In this document: one piece after another, positions 7,985 to 16,101 of the stretch
How positions within the stretch are numbered: position 1 is the first letter of the stretch
How the letters are laid out: each line of letters starts with the position of its first letter
Source of the DNA: Methanocella sp.
GTDB lineage: Archaea; Halobacteriota; Methanocellia; Methanocellales; Methanocellaceae
Direction: 5' to 3'
Length of the DNA stretch: 26,526 bases
NCBI RefSeq assembly: GCF_035506375.1
Contig: NZ_DATJPM010000097.1
Location: forward strand, 1-26,526
Position numbers and translations under genes: made by a program
The notes under the pieces: model-generated
What the model saw: only the letters and a program-made list of their open reading frames with translations
What the model was told of the DNA's origin: nothing
Databases searched by the model: none

Positions 7985-8974
7985 TCACCGCTTGCCGCCC
8001 TTTGCCTTTTTTATATCGCTAAAAATGGTATTCTGGTCGACCCCATATTTTTTGGACAGCGAATTTATCCGGTTAAGCGTCGCCAGGTCCCCATAACCAC
8101 TGGAAGCTACGGCCTTTGCCAGATCCTCGATCTCGGCCGTATATCCGGTCTTATCCTTCATTGTCGAGGCCGCGGCAGTGGCTGTAATACCAGCAAAGAC
8201 CGGCTTTGTTCCCGATATAGCGGGCTTCAGCGACACGGCTTTTCCTTTATTTTTTGGCTTAAGGAAATCACGCAGGGTCATAACTCCGGCACCCCCGATA
8301 GCGATGATGAAGAGGCCGATCAAGGGTACAAGAAGCTTATCTTTCGCCTCACTGAACACATCGTCCGTTGCGTTGGTCGTTGATGACATTCGTGGTAAAT
8401 CTGTCACTACCGGTGCGGCCACTACGTCAAAGGTCTGGACCGCCTGAGGCTTAGCCGTATACCCTTTTAATATAACGTTCAGGCGCGTATCGATGCCATC
8501 CGTCAGCACGATCGAGGCCGAGCCGTTATACAAAAAGATGTCGCTTTTTTCCACATACACTGTATAATTCCCCGGCCGTATGCCACTAAAATGATATTCG
8601 CCATAGCCATTTCCGGCATCCGAGCCACTATAAGTCGGATTATCTCTTATGGGCGCCGTACCGCCTTCCATATAGAGGAGCACGAACGCGCCGGGCACTT
8701 TATTCCCATGCCCGTCCAGGACGGTCCCGGATAACGCAGTGTACGAGGGCGTCTCTATGGCCATCACGGTAGGCGTCGCATAAATACTCACACTATCGGA
8801 AGCGTTTTGTCCCCACAAAAATGTGGATGATTGGGCCGTACCGCCTGCCGCGCATATTGGAGCAAAAAGAAGGACTGCAAGCAAGAGGTGAATAATCCCT
8901 GTCGCGCGGCCTGTCAGAACCCTGTTATTTGTCCGGCCCTCATCACACACTGCATACACTTGGCTGGCGGGCAT
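7985..8974 (-). CDS. Second membrane-spanning protein with extracellular Ig-like domain and HTH-like tail
   Basis: A paralogue of the 1685-2641 product. I prefer the ATG at 8974 (329 residues) to the TTG at 9007, because the TATA box at 9023-9036 leaves no room for a start at 9007. Order: signal sequence (GIIHLLLAVLLFAPICAAG), beta-sandwich domain (LSGTVLDGHGNKVPGAFVLL, RDNPTYSGSD, PGNYTVYVE), linker, transmembrane helix (LLVPLIGLFIIAIGGAGVM), basic stop, and a cytoplasmic tail ending GYTAEIEDLA and then INSLSKKYGVDQNTIFSDIK. The tail aligns with that of its paralogue over about 55 residues (shared GY..E.E.L, KKYG, DIK). A helix-turn-helix is the best reading; DNA binding is untested. It has its own promoter, back to back with 9164-9628. 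Confidence 0.75.
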   Translation of the reverse strand: MPASQVYAVCDEGRTNNRVLTGRATGIIHLLLAVLLFAPICAAGGTAQSSTFLWGQNASDSVSIYATPTVMAIETPSYTALSGTVLDGHGNKVPGAFVLLYMEGGTAPIRDNPTYSGSDAGNGYGEYHFSGIRPGNYTVYVEKSDIFLYNGSASIVLTDGIDTRLNVILKGYTAKPQAVQTFDVVAAPVVTDLPRMSSTTNATDDVFSEAKDKLLVPLIGLFIIAIGGAGVMTLRDFLKPKNKGKAVSLKPAISGTKPVFAGITATAAASTMKDKTGYTAEIEDLAKAVASSGYGDLATLNRINSLSKKYGVDQNTIFSDIKKAKGGKR

Positions 8975-9022
8975 ATAATGATTAACTCCAAAGAATATAT
9001 TGGGCAATGGTAACTATGTAGA

Positions 9023-9036
9023 CTATATATAAAATA
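9023..9036 (-). promoter_or_regulatory. TATA box for 7985-8974
   Basis: The minus strand reads TATTTTATATATAG. About 25 nt downstream is close to 9000, giving a leader of roughly 25 nt to the ATG at 8974, with GGAG about 11 nt before that ATG. Confidence 0.55.
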
Positions 9037-9094
9037 GGCTTGACGTTTGCCGTTATTTTTTTGAATTGACCGATACGTTTATAAGCTACTTTTT

Positions 9095-9110
9095 AGTATA
9101 TATAATATAT
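9095..9110 (+). promoter_or_regulatory. TATA box for 9164-9628
   Basis: AGTATATATAATATAT lies about 55-65 nt ahead of the start. It forms a divergent promoter pair with the element at 9023-9036. Confidence 0.5.
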
Positions 9111-9163
9111 TGACGTATATAGAATACATATACAGCCTTTAAATAACGGAAGCATTGACTCAC

Positions 9164-9628
9164 ATGCACCAAAACACGGAACTTCTAGGATTATCGGCAT
9201 TCGTCTCATATTTCGGGCTGGACGCCCTCACGACGTGCGCCGGAGTCTGCCTCTATGGTATCGGGGCGGAGGCGAATCCGGCAATGTCATTCGCCCTGGG
9301 CTCCGGCGGGCTCGCCGGCTTTATCCTGCTAAAATTAATTTTATCGCTATGCCTGGTCATACCGGCTTATTTCTTCGCCCTTCATCCAGGGACTAAGGCC
9401 CTGGGCGAGAGCGCCCTCGCGGCTATTCTTGCGGGCGGGGGTCTGGCGGCGATCAATAACATGCAGGTCCTCTTGACGGGCACGAGCCCCTTCTTCATGG
9501 CCCTGGGCCGGCGGACTTATCTGGCTCCAGGCGTGACCATCGCAATAATAATGTTCTTCGTCGGCATGGCGACATATATAACGCTGACCTTAAAGGACCG
9601 GAAGCTCAGTGTCCGGACCCACTTTTGA
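9164..9628 (+). CDS. DUF5658-like small integral membrane protein
   Basis: About 154 residues with four hydrophobic segments. The N-terminal part carries a Leu-Asp...Thr-Thr motif (YFGLDALTTCAGVCLY) followed by GAEANPAMS, the D..TT...E.NP pattern I associate with DUF5658 membrane proteins. The function of that family is not known to me. The ATG at 9164 is used; a TTG at 9155 lies closer to the GGA at 9148-9150 and would add three residues. The last 39 bp overlap the 3' end of the convergent gene 9590-9874. Confidence 0.7.
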   Translation: MHQNTELLGLSAFVSYFGLDALTTCAGVCLYGIGAEANPAMSFALGSGGLAGFILLKLILSLCLVIPAYFFALHPGTKALGESALAAILAGGGLAAINNMQVLLTGTSPFFMALGRRTYLAPGVTIAIIMFFVGMATYITLTLKDRKLSVRTHF

Positions 9629-9874
9629 TAAAACAAGTGTGGCCACCAGGCCCGCCAGCATGCCGGCGGCCATGCAGACGATAATGATCAGCATGCGAAG
9701 CTGTATCGAAGGAAGGGCGGCACTATCCGGGGGCTGGCTGAACACGTTATAGATGGAATAGTCCGCCGTGGCCAGCATGATGGCCGCGACGCCGATGAAG
9801 AATCCCGCGACCGAGCCGAGCATCATCCAGTACGGGTTTTTTTGCATGAGCGAAGAATTCGCCGTGGAACACAT
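9590..9874 (-). CDS. Small two-helix membrane protein
   Basis: A 94-residue product with two hydrophobic segments (about 17-36, MMLGSVAGFFIGVAAIMLA, and about 60-82, MLIIIVCMAAGMLAGLVATL) joined by a polar loop with SQPPDSAALPS. A clear ribosome-binding site (GAGGAT) lies about 8 nt before the ATG at 9874, and AT-rich TATA-like sequence follows at about 9888-9910. It converges on and overlaps the 3' end of the DUF5658-like gene by 39 bp. The family is not recognised. The ribosome-binding site and the two clean helices favour a real gene. Confidence 0.6.
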   Translation of the reverse strand: MCSTANSSLMQKNPYWMMLGSVAGFFIGVAAIMLATADYSIYNVFSQPPDSAALPSIQLRMLIIIVCMAAGMLAGLVATLVLSKVGPDTELPVL

Positions 9875-10244
9875 GAGCTTATCCTCTATAGAATATATAA
9901 TATAAAACAGTCGATCGAATCAAGCGCCTGAAACGTGAGCTCTATAAATATCTATATTCCCGTCCATAGTCTATTCGGGTAAGCTTTATCCTCCGGAATT
10001 CATGACTTTCAACGACAATTGCCACCAGAGCGCGGCCCGTGCACATACTGTTCTCATGCCCGGGCCCGCAATTCTGATCATTAAAGTCGACTGTAAAGCT
10101 AACGTCTCGAAAAAAATCGGATATGGCGGAGGCTTAAGTTTATATAAATACGGTTGGAATCGGGGGTTAGGTATAAATTTAATTTATATATTCTATGGAG
10201 GAATCCCTTAACTCCATAAAAGTATTAATTAATCAGGATATTCC
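9875..10244. other. Intergenic region with promoters for two divergent genes
   Basis: About 370 bp. Its left edge holds the minus-strand promoter and ribosome-binding site of 9590-9874. Its right half holds two plus-strand TATA elements and a leader hairpin before the pyruvate-kinase-like gene. A 69-codon plus-strand frame (10002-10211) lies inside but runs through the TATA elements and shows no coding character, so I treat it as chance. Confidence 0.55.
10132..10190 (+). promoter_or_regulatory. Tandem TATA elements ahead of the pyruvate-kinase-like gene
   Basis: GCTTAAGTTTATATAAATAC (10132-10151) is a strong TATA box with purine-rich BRE-like sequence before it. A second, ATTTATATA (10182-10190), lies closer to the gene. 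They would give leaders of roughly 75 and 35 nt. A 7-bp hairpin (TATGGAG / CTCCATA, 10194-10218) sits in the longer leader. Confidence 0.5.
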
Positions 10245-12209
10245 ATGAAGCTGTCGCAGGTAGACGAAGATTTGACGACATTCCATTTGCATCCCGCAGA
10301 AGGCGGGCACGATCTGCTGGTAAAAAAAACAGGCACTACCCTCAAAAACTGGGATATAGACTATTATGAAGCGCTGATCCAGGAGCTTAAGGACATCCTG
10401 GGCGACATGGAGCGCATGGAAAATGCGTATTCAGGCGAGCTTGCTGCCATTCATCCGTCCCACGTGGACAGCGCGAAAAATCTTTTACACTACCTCGCCC
10501 TACGAAAGCGCGATATCCGTAAGCTGCAGACCGAGCTGGCGTCTCTTGGCCTGTCGTCCCTCGGCCGGTCCGAGTCCCACGTCATGGCCAATGTGATCGC
10601 CGTCCTCGGGGTGCTGGAGAAGCTCGCCGGATTCGAGAGCCTCGAAGCGGATAAGCCTGAGGCGCCTACCGACCTGGCGCAGGGCACGGCTTTGCTCGAT
10701 ATTCATACGAAAGAACTCTTCGGCACACCCCCGGAAAAAAGGGATGCCTATATAATGGTCACAATGCCTACCCAGGCGGCTACCGATTATCAGCTCGTGA
10801 AAACGCTCCTGGCGGACGGCATGGACTGCGTGCGTATCAACTGCGCCCACGACGAAGCGGCAGACTGGTCGGGCATGATCGAAAACCTTCACCGGGCGGA
10901 AAAGGAACTAAATAAAAAATGCCGTATTTTCATGGACCTGGCCGGCCATAAGCTCCGTACCGGCCCCATCGAGAATCTGCCCGCTTCGGTCCGCTGGAGT
11001 CCGAAGCACGACGCCCTCGGCGAAGTTTCGGGCCCCGCCCGCATCTGGCTCACGCCCGTGGAGCAAAAGACCCCTCCTGCGTTACCGATGGACGCCTGTA
11101 TCCCGGTCCCGGGGAAGTGGCTGTCCCGGCTCAACGTCGGCGATGGCATCGAATTCACCGACACCCGGGGAAAAAAGCGCTCGCTCGAAGTCGTCGCGGC
11201 CGTGGGCAGAAGCCGCGTGGCCGAATGCTACAAGAGTGCCTTTATCGTCAACGGGGTTAAGCTCGTCCACCGGCCGCAGGATACGGATACAGCTCCGGCC
11301 GGGGAAGTTGTGGTCTCCGAATTGCCGGCGAAGGAACAGTTCATCCTCCTTGCCCGGGGAGACATGCTTATCCTGACCAAGGGGCGCTCGCCGGGCAAGC
11401 CTCCTGTCATCGATGCCCGCGGCCAGGTGCTGAAGCCGGCGACAGTGGGCGTTACGGCCCCCGAGGTCTTCGAGTTCGTCAAGCCCGGGGACAGGATCTG
11501 GTTCAACGACGGCAAGATCGGCGGCGTCATCCGGTTTAAGAACAAGGATCAGGTCCATGTCGAGATCACCCAGGCCGGCTATAAAGGCTCGAAGCTCCGG
11601 GCAGGCAAGGGAATTAATCTTCCCGACAGCGAGCTCAAGCTGCCCGCTCTCACGAAAAAAGACATTTCCGACCTGAAGTTCATAGCGGCGAACGCCGATG
11701 CCGTCTGCTTTTCATTCGTAAACGACGCCTCCGACGTGTACCGGCTGCAGACGCAGCTGGCAAAGCTCGGCGGCAAGGACCCGGGCATCGTCCTCAAGAT
11801 CGAGACGCTCCGTGCCTTCGAGCACCTGCCGGGCATCCTGTTTGCGGCGATGCGCAGCCCCTGCGTGGGCGTGATGATCGCCAGAGGCGATCTCGCCGTC
11901 GAGTGCGGCTTCGAGCGCCTGGCAGAAATCCAGGAAGAGATATTATGGTTCTGCGAGGCGGCCCACGTGCCGGTTATCTGGGCGACGGAGGTGCTTGAGA
12001 AACTCGCGAAGAAGGGCCAGCCATCCCGGGCCGAGATCACCGACGCTGCCATGGCCGTCCGGGCGGAATGCGTGATGCTCAACAAGGGCCCGTATATCGC
12101 GGATGCGCTGCTCATCCTGGACGATATCCTGGCCCGCATGCGGGCCCACCAGAGCAAGAAGTCTTCTATGCTACGGGAATTAAAACTGGCGCACCGGCTG
12201 GATAAATAA
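10245..12209 (+). CDS. Pyruvate-kinase-like protein with N-terminal helical extension
   Basis: A 654-residue product. Residues about 1-165 are a helical, Leu- and charge-rich extension with no recognised domain. From about 168 the pyruvate kinase fold is clear: a TMPTQAATD strand, RINCAHD at 197 (R.N.SHG in true enzymes), MDLAGHKLRTG near 229, a long B-domain-like insert, LKIET near 520 (catalytic Lys and metal-binding Glu kept), RGDLAVE near 547, WATEVLE near 580 and PSRAEITDAA near 592. The usual MLSGETA motif is replaced by MLNKGP near 611, and the C-terminal allosteric domain is missing. It therefore belongs to the family but may not be the glycolytic enzyme. It heads the polyphosphate island, and the next gene follows after 48 bp. 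A different phosphoryl donor or acceptor is inference. Confidence 0.8.
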   Translation: MKLSQVDEDLTTFHLHPAEGGHDLLVKKTGTTLKNWDIDYYEALIQELKDILGDMERMENAYSGELAAIHPSHVDSAKNLLHYLALRKRDIRKLQTELASLGLSSLGRSESHVMANVIAVLGVLEKLAGFESLEADKPEAPTDLAQGTALLDIHTKELFGTPPEKRDAYIMVTMPTQAATDYQLVKTLLADGMDCVRINCAHDEAADWSGMIENLHRAEKELNKKCRIFMDLAGHKLRTGPIENLPASVRWSPKHDALGEVSGPARIWLTPVEQKTPPALPMDACIPVPGKWLSRLNVGDGIEFTDTRGKKRSLEVVAAVGRSRVAECYKSAFIVNGVKLVHRPQDTDTAPAGEVVVSELPAKEQFILLARGDMLILTKGRSPGKPPVIDARGQVLKPATVGVTAPEVFEFVKPGDRIWFNDGKIGGVIRFKNKDQVHVEITQAGYKGSKLRAGKGINLPDSELKLPALTKKDISDLKFIAANADAVCFSFVNDASDVYRLQTQLAKLGGKDPGIVLKIETLRAFEHLPGILFAAMRSPCVGVMIARGDLAVECGFERLAEIQEEILWFCEAAHVPVIWATEVLEKLAKKGQPSRAEITDAAMAVRAECVMLNKGPYIADALLILDDILARMRAHQSKKSSMLRELKLAHRLDK

Positions 12210-12257
12210 ATTGATATATACATTCGACAGCATAGGATATCAACAGGGTATAAGCGT

Positions 12258-13088
12258 ATGAAAAAGGCGATCAAGTGTATACTTAGAGACACAAGCGACC
12301 GGTTTTATCGCTATCAGGATAAAGTACTCGATTTTACCGATCCCGAGGACCTGCACCAGATGCGCGTAGCCGGGCGCACCTTGCTTTCCTATTTTTCATT
12401 GCTGGCCGACAAGGAAGAGGCCGCCCGCCCGGGCTTTATTAAATTGCGCGGCTCGCTGAAGGATACCATGAGCTTGCTTGGTGAGATCCGCGACCTGGAC
12501 GTTTTAATCGATGCGCTGAAGGAGCGGTCCATGGCGATGGAACCGGGCCAGGCGGCGCTCATTTCGGGGCTGCTGAGCCGGATGACTGTCGAGAGGGTCC
12601 GGCTGAGACAGGAGCTCGCCAGCGAGATGCCCAACCGGATCAGCCCGCGCTGGAAGGAGAGGATGGACTCCTGGATCCGGAAGAAGACGCCCGAGCTGGC
12701 GGATCGCAAGTCCATTGAGGAGAAAGTGGCCACGCTGCGGAAAAAGAAGGATAAAGCACTGGCTGCCATTAGCGAGTACCCGGAGCCGGATATGGCGAAC
12801 GAGGAGTTCCTGAACATTGTCCACCGGGGCCGGATTTCCGTGAAAAAGCTGCGCTATGCCCTCGCCATCCTGAAAAAGATCAATACTGCCGATAAGGCCG
12901 AGATCGAGGCGCTGAAGACGCTGCAGGATCAGCTTGGCCACGTTCAGGATATGCGCGTCTGGGCGGGCCTGCTGCACGAGCAGTACGGAAGGAGCGCGAT
13001 CGTGGAGGATATCGTGGCGCAGTGGCGGGCCGAAATGAATAAGACCCTCGCGGAGACCGGCCTGATTAGCCTGGGGCCGGTTAAATAA
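12258..13088 (+). CDS. CHAD-domain protein (polyphosphate-binding)
   Basis: A 276-residue, all-helical basic protein made of one CHAD domain. Signature elements are in order: DLHQMRVAGR (His33), LLGEIRDLDVL, then in the second half IVHRGRISVKKLRYAL and LQDQLGHVQDMRVW. CHAD domains carry conserved His, Arg and Lys residues around a basic pore and bind inorganic polyphosphate in characterised cases (established family knowledge). The second signature Arg pair is GR here where RR is common. It lies 48 bp after the pyruvate-kinase-like gene, possibly co-transcribed, and is followed by sixA-like and ppx genes. A polyphosphate binding or granule role fits the context. Confidence 0.88.
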   Translation: MKKAIKCILRDTSDRFYRYQDKVLDFTDPEDLHQMRVAGRTLLSYFSLLADKEEAARPGFIKLRGSLKDTMSLLGEIRDLDVLIDALKERSMAMEPGQAALISGLLSRMTVERVRLRQELASEMPNRISPRWKERMDSWIRKKTPELADRKSIEEKVATLRKKKDKALAAISEYPEPDMANEEFLNIVHRGRISVKKLRYALAILKKINTADKAEIEALKTLQDQLGHVQDMRVWAGLLHEQYGRSAIVEDIVAQWRAEMNKTLAETGLISLGPVK

Positions 13089-13153
13089 TATAATAAAATT
13101 TATAAGTTCTCGGGTTATATAAAATATATGGTCAAACGCCCGGAGTATCATTT

Positions 13154-13651
13154 ATGCTAGAGCTTTATATCATCCGCCATGGACTTGCCGGCAAACCCCT
13201 CGAGGATGTAAATCTGGATGAGGAAAGGCCGCTGACGAAAAAGGGTAAGGAACGAATGAAGGCCATCGCAAAAGGCCTGGACGAGATGGGCATCGCCTTC
13301 GATGTCGTCGTCTCGAGCCCGCTGACCCGTTCGAAGGAGACCGCGGAGATCGTCGATAAGTACTGCAGCGATGCGGACATAGTATATACGGACCTGCTGA
13401 AGCCCGGTGCGACTTATGACCCGCTCATCGATTACCTGAACGGCCTTACGGATAAGGAGAAGGTGGCTATCGTGGGCCACGAGCCATTCCTGAGCGGCTT
13501 TGTCTCCTACTGCCTGGCGAAGAGTAAAAATTCGTTCATCAAGCTCAAAAAAGGCGGTATCCTCGCCCTGGAGATGGAGGGCGCGCTCAAGCCCGGGCAA
13601 TGCAAGCTCGCCTGGCTGATGGAGCCCTGGCAGCTCGAAGAGCTGGCTTAA
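13154..13651 (+). CDS. SixA-like histidine phosphatase
   Basis: A 165-residue member of the histidine phosphatase superfamily, close to the short SixA type. The catalytic RHG is in YIIRHGLAGK (His9), followed by ERPLTKKGKERM, the SSPLTRSKETAEI helix start, and the second catalytic His in AIVGHEPFLS. SixA enzymes remove phosphate from phosphohistidine; related small members act on other phosphoesters. TATA-like sequence (GGTTATATAAAATA, near 13115-13130) gives it an own promoter. Its place between a CHAD gene and an exopolyphosphatase gene suggests a link to polyphosphate or phosphohistidine turnover (inference). Confidence 0.85.
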   Translation: MLELYIIRHGLAGKPLEDVNLDEERPLTKKGKERMKAIAKGLDEMGIAFDVVVSSPLTRSKETAEIVDKYCSDADIVYTDLLKPGATYDPLIDYLNGLTDKEKVAIVGHEPFLSGFVSYCLAKSKNSFIKLKKGGILALEMEGALKPGQCKLAWLMEPWQLEELA

Positions 13652-13660
13652 AAATCCCAT

Positions 13661-13682
13661 TTTTATATAGGCCTATATAAAA
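13661..13682. promoter_or_regulatory. Perfect 22-bp palindrome between sixA-like and ppx genes
   Basis: Twenty-two bases form an exact palindrome centred on AGGCCT, with half-site TTTTATATAGG. Each half contains a TATA-like core in opposite orientation. It begins 10 bp after the sixA-like stop. It could be a terminator hairpin for that gene, a bidirectional promoter element, or a dimeric regulator site for ppx. Confidence 0.5.
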
Positions 13683-13744
13683 TCATTACATAAGCTATAT
13701 TATTTTTTATACTAACTTAGCATAATACATACTCGTTGTGACCA

Positions 13745-15280
13745 ATGACTCCGCCGCCCGAATTTTCACCAAACGGAAACCATAAGCTGGCCATTATCGA
13801 CCTGGGCTCGAACACGACGCGCATGCTCATCATCGAGGTAACGGCGAATGGCGCTTACCATCTCGTGGAAGAGGATAAGTTCGTCGTGCGCCTGTCGGAG
13901 GGCGAGGCGAAGGATGGCGAGATCAAGATGCCTGGGCTACTGCGGGCCATCGACGCGATGAGACTTTTTAAGGGAATGTGCGAATACCACGGTGTCAAAG
14001 ACCGGATCGCGGTAGCCACGGCCGCCGTGCGTGGGGCCCGCAATCAGGAGACCTTTTTGCGAAAACTCAAAGAGGAGACGGGGATCGCATTCCGCGTCCT
14101 CTCGCAGGAAGAGGAGGCGTATTACGGCTACCTTGGCGTCATCAACACGACCTCCCTCGCGGACGGGCTCATCGTAGACCTCGGTGGCGGGAGCATGGAG
14201 CTAACGGCCATCAAGGGTCGTGCCATAGCCCACTCGACGAGCATCCCCTACGGTGCCCTCAACCTCACGGAAAAGTTCATCAATGGCGAAAAGCCATCGG
14301 ATAATAAGCTTAAGGACCTTGACGCCTTCGTGAAGCAGCAGCTCAAGGGGGTTGACTGGCTCGACCAGTATAGAAAAAGCTTATTATACGGTATCGGCGG
14401 CACCATCCGTAGCATTGCCCGCATCAACCAGCGCCTGAGTAACTATCCCTTCGACGAGCTTCACAATTATGAGATGTCGTCTCAGGTTTTAGGGAGTGTC
14501 TACAACCTCCTCAAGAACATGACACCGAAGGAGCTCGTGGACGTCCCGGGGCTCTCCCGGGACCGTACCGACATTATCGTGGCCGGGACGGCAGCCATCA
14601 ACACGGTCATTAAGTATCTCGAGATACCCACGATCAGGGTCTCCTCCAGCGGCCTCAGGGATGGCCTCTTCTTCCACAAATTCCTTAAAGAGCCGGTTGT
14701 GGCCGACGTATCGGCACTGGCCATCGACAACATCTCGCGGCTTTATGGCGTGGACATTACGCATGCCCGGCGCGTCTGTTCTCTGGTTGAAAGCCTGTTC
14801 GAGGGCTTCAAGCCGCTGAACGGCTTTACGGCGGATCACAGGCGCATACTCCGGGCGGCCGCGATGCTCCACGAGCTGGGATACTATTACGATTACGGCA
14901 AGAGGTTTAACAACACCTTCTATAACGTCATCGATAACCCCGTCTATGGCTTTAGCCATCTTGATAACTACAGGACGGCGCTGGTCGCCGCCAGCTACGG
15001 CGCTGGCGGCATTAAAAGCCGCTTCATGTTCTCCAACGTGCCGCTGGGCAAGGATGACCTGAAGGAAATTAAGCGCCTCAGCCTCATACTGGCGCTGGCC
15101 GACGCCTTCGACCGGAGCCGGCGCGGACGCATATCGGCGGTCAACTGTCTCCTTTCGAAAAATTCAGCCGTCCTGAAGCTCCAGTACAAGGGCGATATCC
15201 TGCCCGAAGTGATGTCCGCGGAAGAGCGCTCTGGGAATTTTAAAAAGGCGTTCGACCGGGAACTTATCATTGAATATTAA
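13745..15280 (+). CDS. ppx: Exopolyphosphatase / guanosine pentaphosphatase family protein
   Basis: A 511-residue product of the Ppx/GppA family. The N-terminal ASKHA ATPase-like fold shows phosphate-1 IIDLGSNTTRMLI, ATAAVRGARN, SQEEEAYYGY with the catalytic Glu region, and phosphate-2 VDLGGGSMEL, then the YGIGGTIRSIARI segment. The C-terminal third is the HD-like helical domain of long family members (AAAMLHELGYYYDYG). The family hydrolyses terminal phosphates of polyphosphate or converts pppGpp to ppGpp; archaeal setting and neighbours favour polyphosphate. It has about 93 bp of upstream sequence with TATA-like elements and the 22-bp palindrome. No strong ribosome-binding site is seen before the ATG, so the leader may be short. 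Confidence 0.88.
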   Translation: MTPPPEFSPNGNHKLAIIDLGSNTTRMLIIEVTANGAYHLVEEDKFVVRLSEGEAKDGEIKMPGLLRAIDAMRLFKGMCEYHGVKDRIAVATAAVRGARNQETFLRKLKEETGIAFRVLSQEEEAYYGYLGVINTTSLADGLIVDLGGGSMELTAIKGRAIAHSTSIPYGALNLTEKFINGEKPSDNKLKDLDAFVKQQLKGVDWLDQYRKSLLYGIGGTIRSIARINQRLSNYPFDELHNYEMSSQVLGSVYNLLKNMTPKELVDVPGLSRDRTDIIVAGTAAINTVIKYLEIPTIRVSSSGLRDGLFFHKFLKEPVVADVSALAIDNISRLYGVDITHARRVCSLVESLFEGFKPLNGFTADHRRILRAAAMLHELGYYYDYGKRFNNTFYNVIDNPVYGFSHLDNYRTALVAASYGAGGIKSRFMFSNVPLGKDDLKEIKRLSLILALADAFDRSRRGRISAVNCLLSKNSAVLKLQYKGDILPEVMSAEERSGNFKKAFDRELIIEY

Positions 15281-15296
15281 CGATCCCCCACTATAA

Positions 15297-15352
15297 AGTC
15301 TATTGTTGAGCGTGCACTTTATATATAGACTATATTGAACAAGTATATATTC
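15297..15352 (+). promoter_or_regulatory. Promoter region of the kinase pair with a small inverted repeat
   Basis: CTTTATATATAG (15317-15328) and AAGTATATATTC (15341-15352) are TATA-like. The inner one is only about 30 nt before the ATG at 15376 and would give a nearly leaderless message. A 7-bp inverted repeat (AGTCTAT at 15297-15303, ATAGACT at 15325-15331) brackets the first element and may be a regulator site. Confidence 0.4.
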
Positions 15353-15375
15353 TGGGCTCATTTATTAGAATCGCA

Positions 15376-16101
15376 ATGACGAAAGTTGGTGGCGATATTG
15401 ATGAGCTTCCGGGGAAGCTCTACATCGTCGAGGGCTGTGATGGCTCGGGAAAAAGCACACAATTATATCTCCTGAAAAAATGGCTTGAAAGTCAGGGATA
15501 CTTCGTATTCTTTACGGAATGGAATTCATCCGACCTGCTGAAAAAATTCACGAAAAAAGCCAAGCGGAAGAACCTGTTGACGCCCACCACGTTCAGCCTC
15601 ATCCATGCCACCGACTTTGCCGACCGCTATGAAAAGCTCATGCTGCCCCATCTCCGCGCCGGCCACATCGTGCTGGCAGACCGGTATATCTATACCGCCT
15701 ATGCGAGGGATATCGCCCGTGGATGCGACCCCGAATGGCTCCGGAACCTCTATAAGTTCGCCGCAAAGCCCAGCATTGCGTTCTACTATAAAGCCCCTCT
15801 TGAAATTTCCCTGAGCCGGATCCTCACGGGCCGGGACGAGATCAAGTATCACGAGGCTGGCATGGACCTCGGCCTGTCTAATGACCCTGTCGAGAGCTTC
15901 AAGCTTTTCCAGGGGATCATTAAAAAGCAATACGACCACATGGCAAAGCCCGAGGGCTTTACGGTCATGGACGCGACGAGGAGCATCGAGGAGCAGCAGG
16001 CCGAGATGCGCCGGATCGTAGCGAGAGACCTGGCCGGCTACGTGTCACCCGTTAGTAACGCCCAGGAAATGCGGCGGGCGACCCCGGAGGGATCAATATG
16101 A
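15376..16101 (+). CDS. Thymidylate-kinase-like P-loop kinase, intact Walker A
   Basis: A 241-residue P-loop kinase of the thymidylate kinase superfamily, which also contains PPK2. Walker A is EGCDGSGKST (Lys26). The DR(Y) motif is in VLADRYIYTAYARD. A lid-side segment reads YHEAGMDLGLS. These resemble dTMP kinase, but the protein is longer than a usual ~200-residue Tmk and has a distinctive EAGMDLGLS stretch shared with its neighbour. The stop overlaps the ATG of the next gene by 4 nt (ATGA), so the pair is translationally coupled and may form a heterodimer. The substrate could be a nucleotide with ATP, or polyphosphate given the island; this is not settled by sequence. Confidence 0.75.
   Translation: MTKVGGDIDELPGKLYIVEGCDGSGKSTQLYLLKKWLESQGYFVFFTEWNSSDLLKKFTKKAKRKNLLTPTTFSLIHATDFADRYEKLMLPHLRAGHIVLADRYIYTAYARDIARGCDPEWLRNLYKFAAKPSIAFYYKAPLEISLSRILTGRDEIKYHEAGMDLGLSNDPVESFKLFQGIIKKQYDHMAKPEGFTVMDATRSIEEQQAEMRRIVARDLAGYVSPVSNAQEMRRATPEGSI

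Noticed and set aside
10002..10211. 69-codon plus-strand frame before the pyruvate-kinase-like gene
   Set aside because: It runs through two TATA elements and a leader hairpin, has no recognisable protein character, and its end is AT-rich promoter sequence.
13855..14959. Antisense frames inside ppx and neighbouring genes
   Set aside because: They lie opposite well-supported genes with complete family motifs and have none of their own.
15376..16101. Naming the first kinase tmk
   Set aside because: Motifs fit the superfamily, but its length, its EAGMDLGLS segment, its coupled paralogue and the polyphosphate setting make a plain dTMP kinase uncertain, so no symbol was given.
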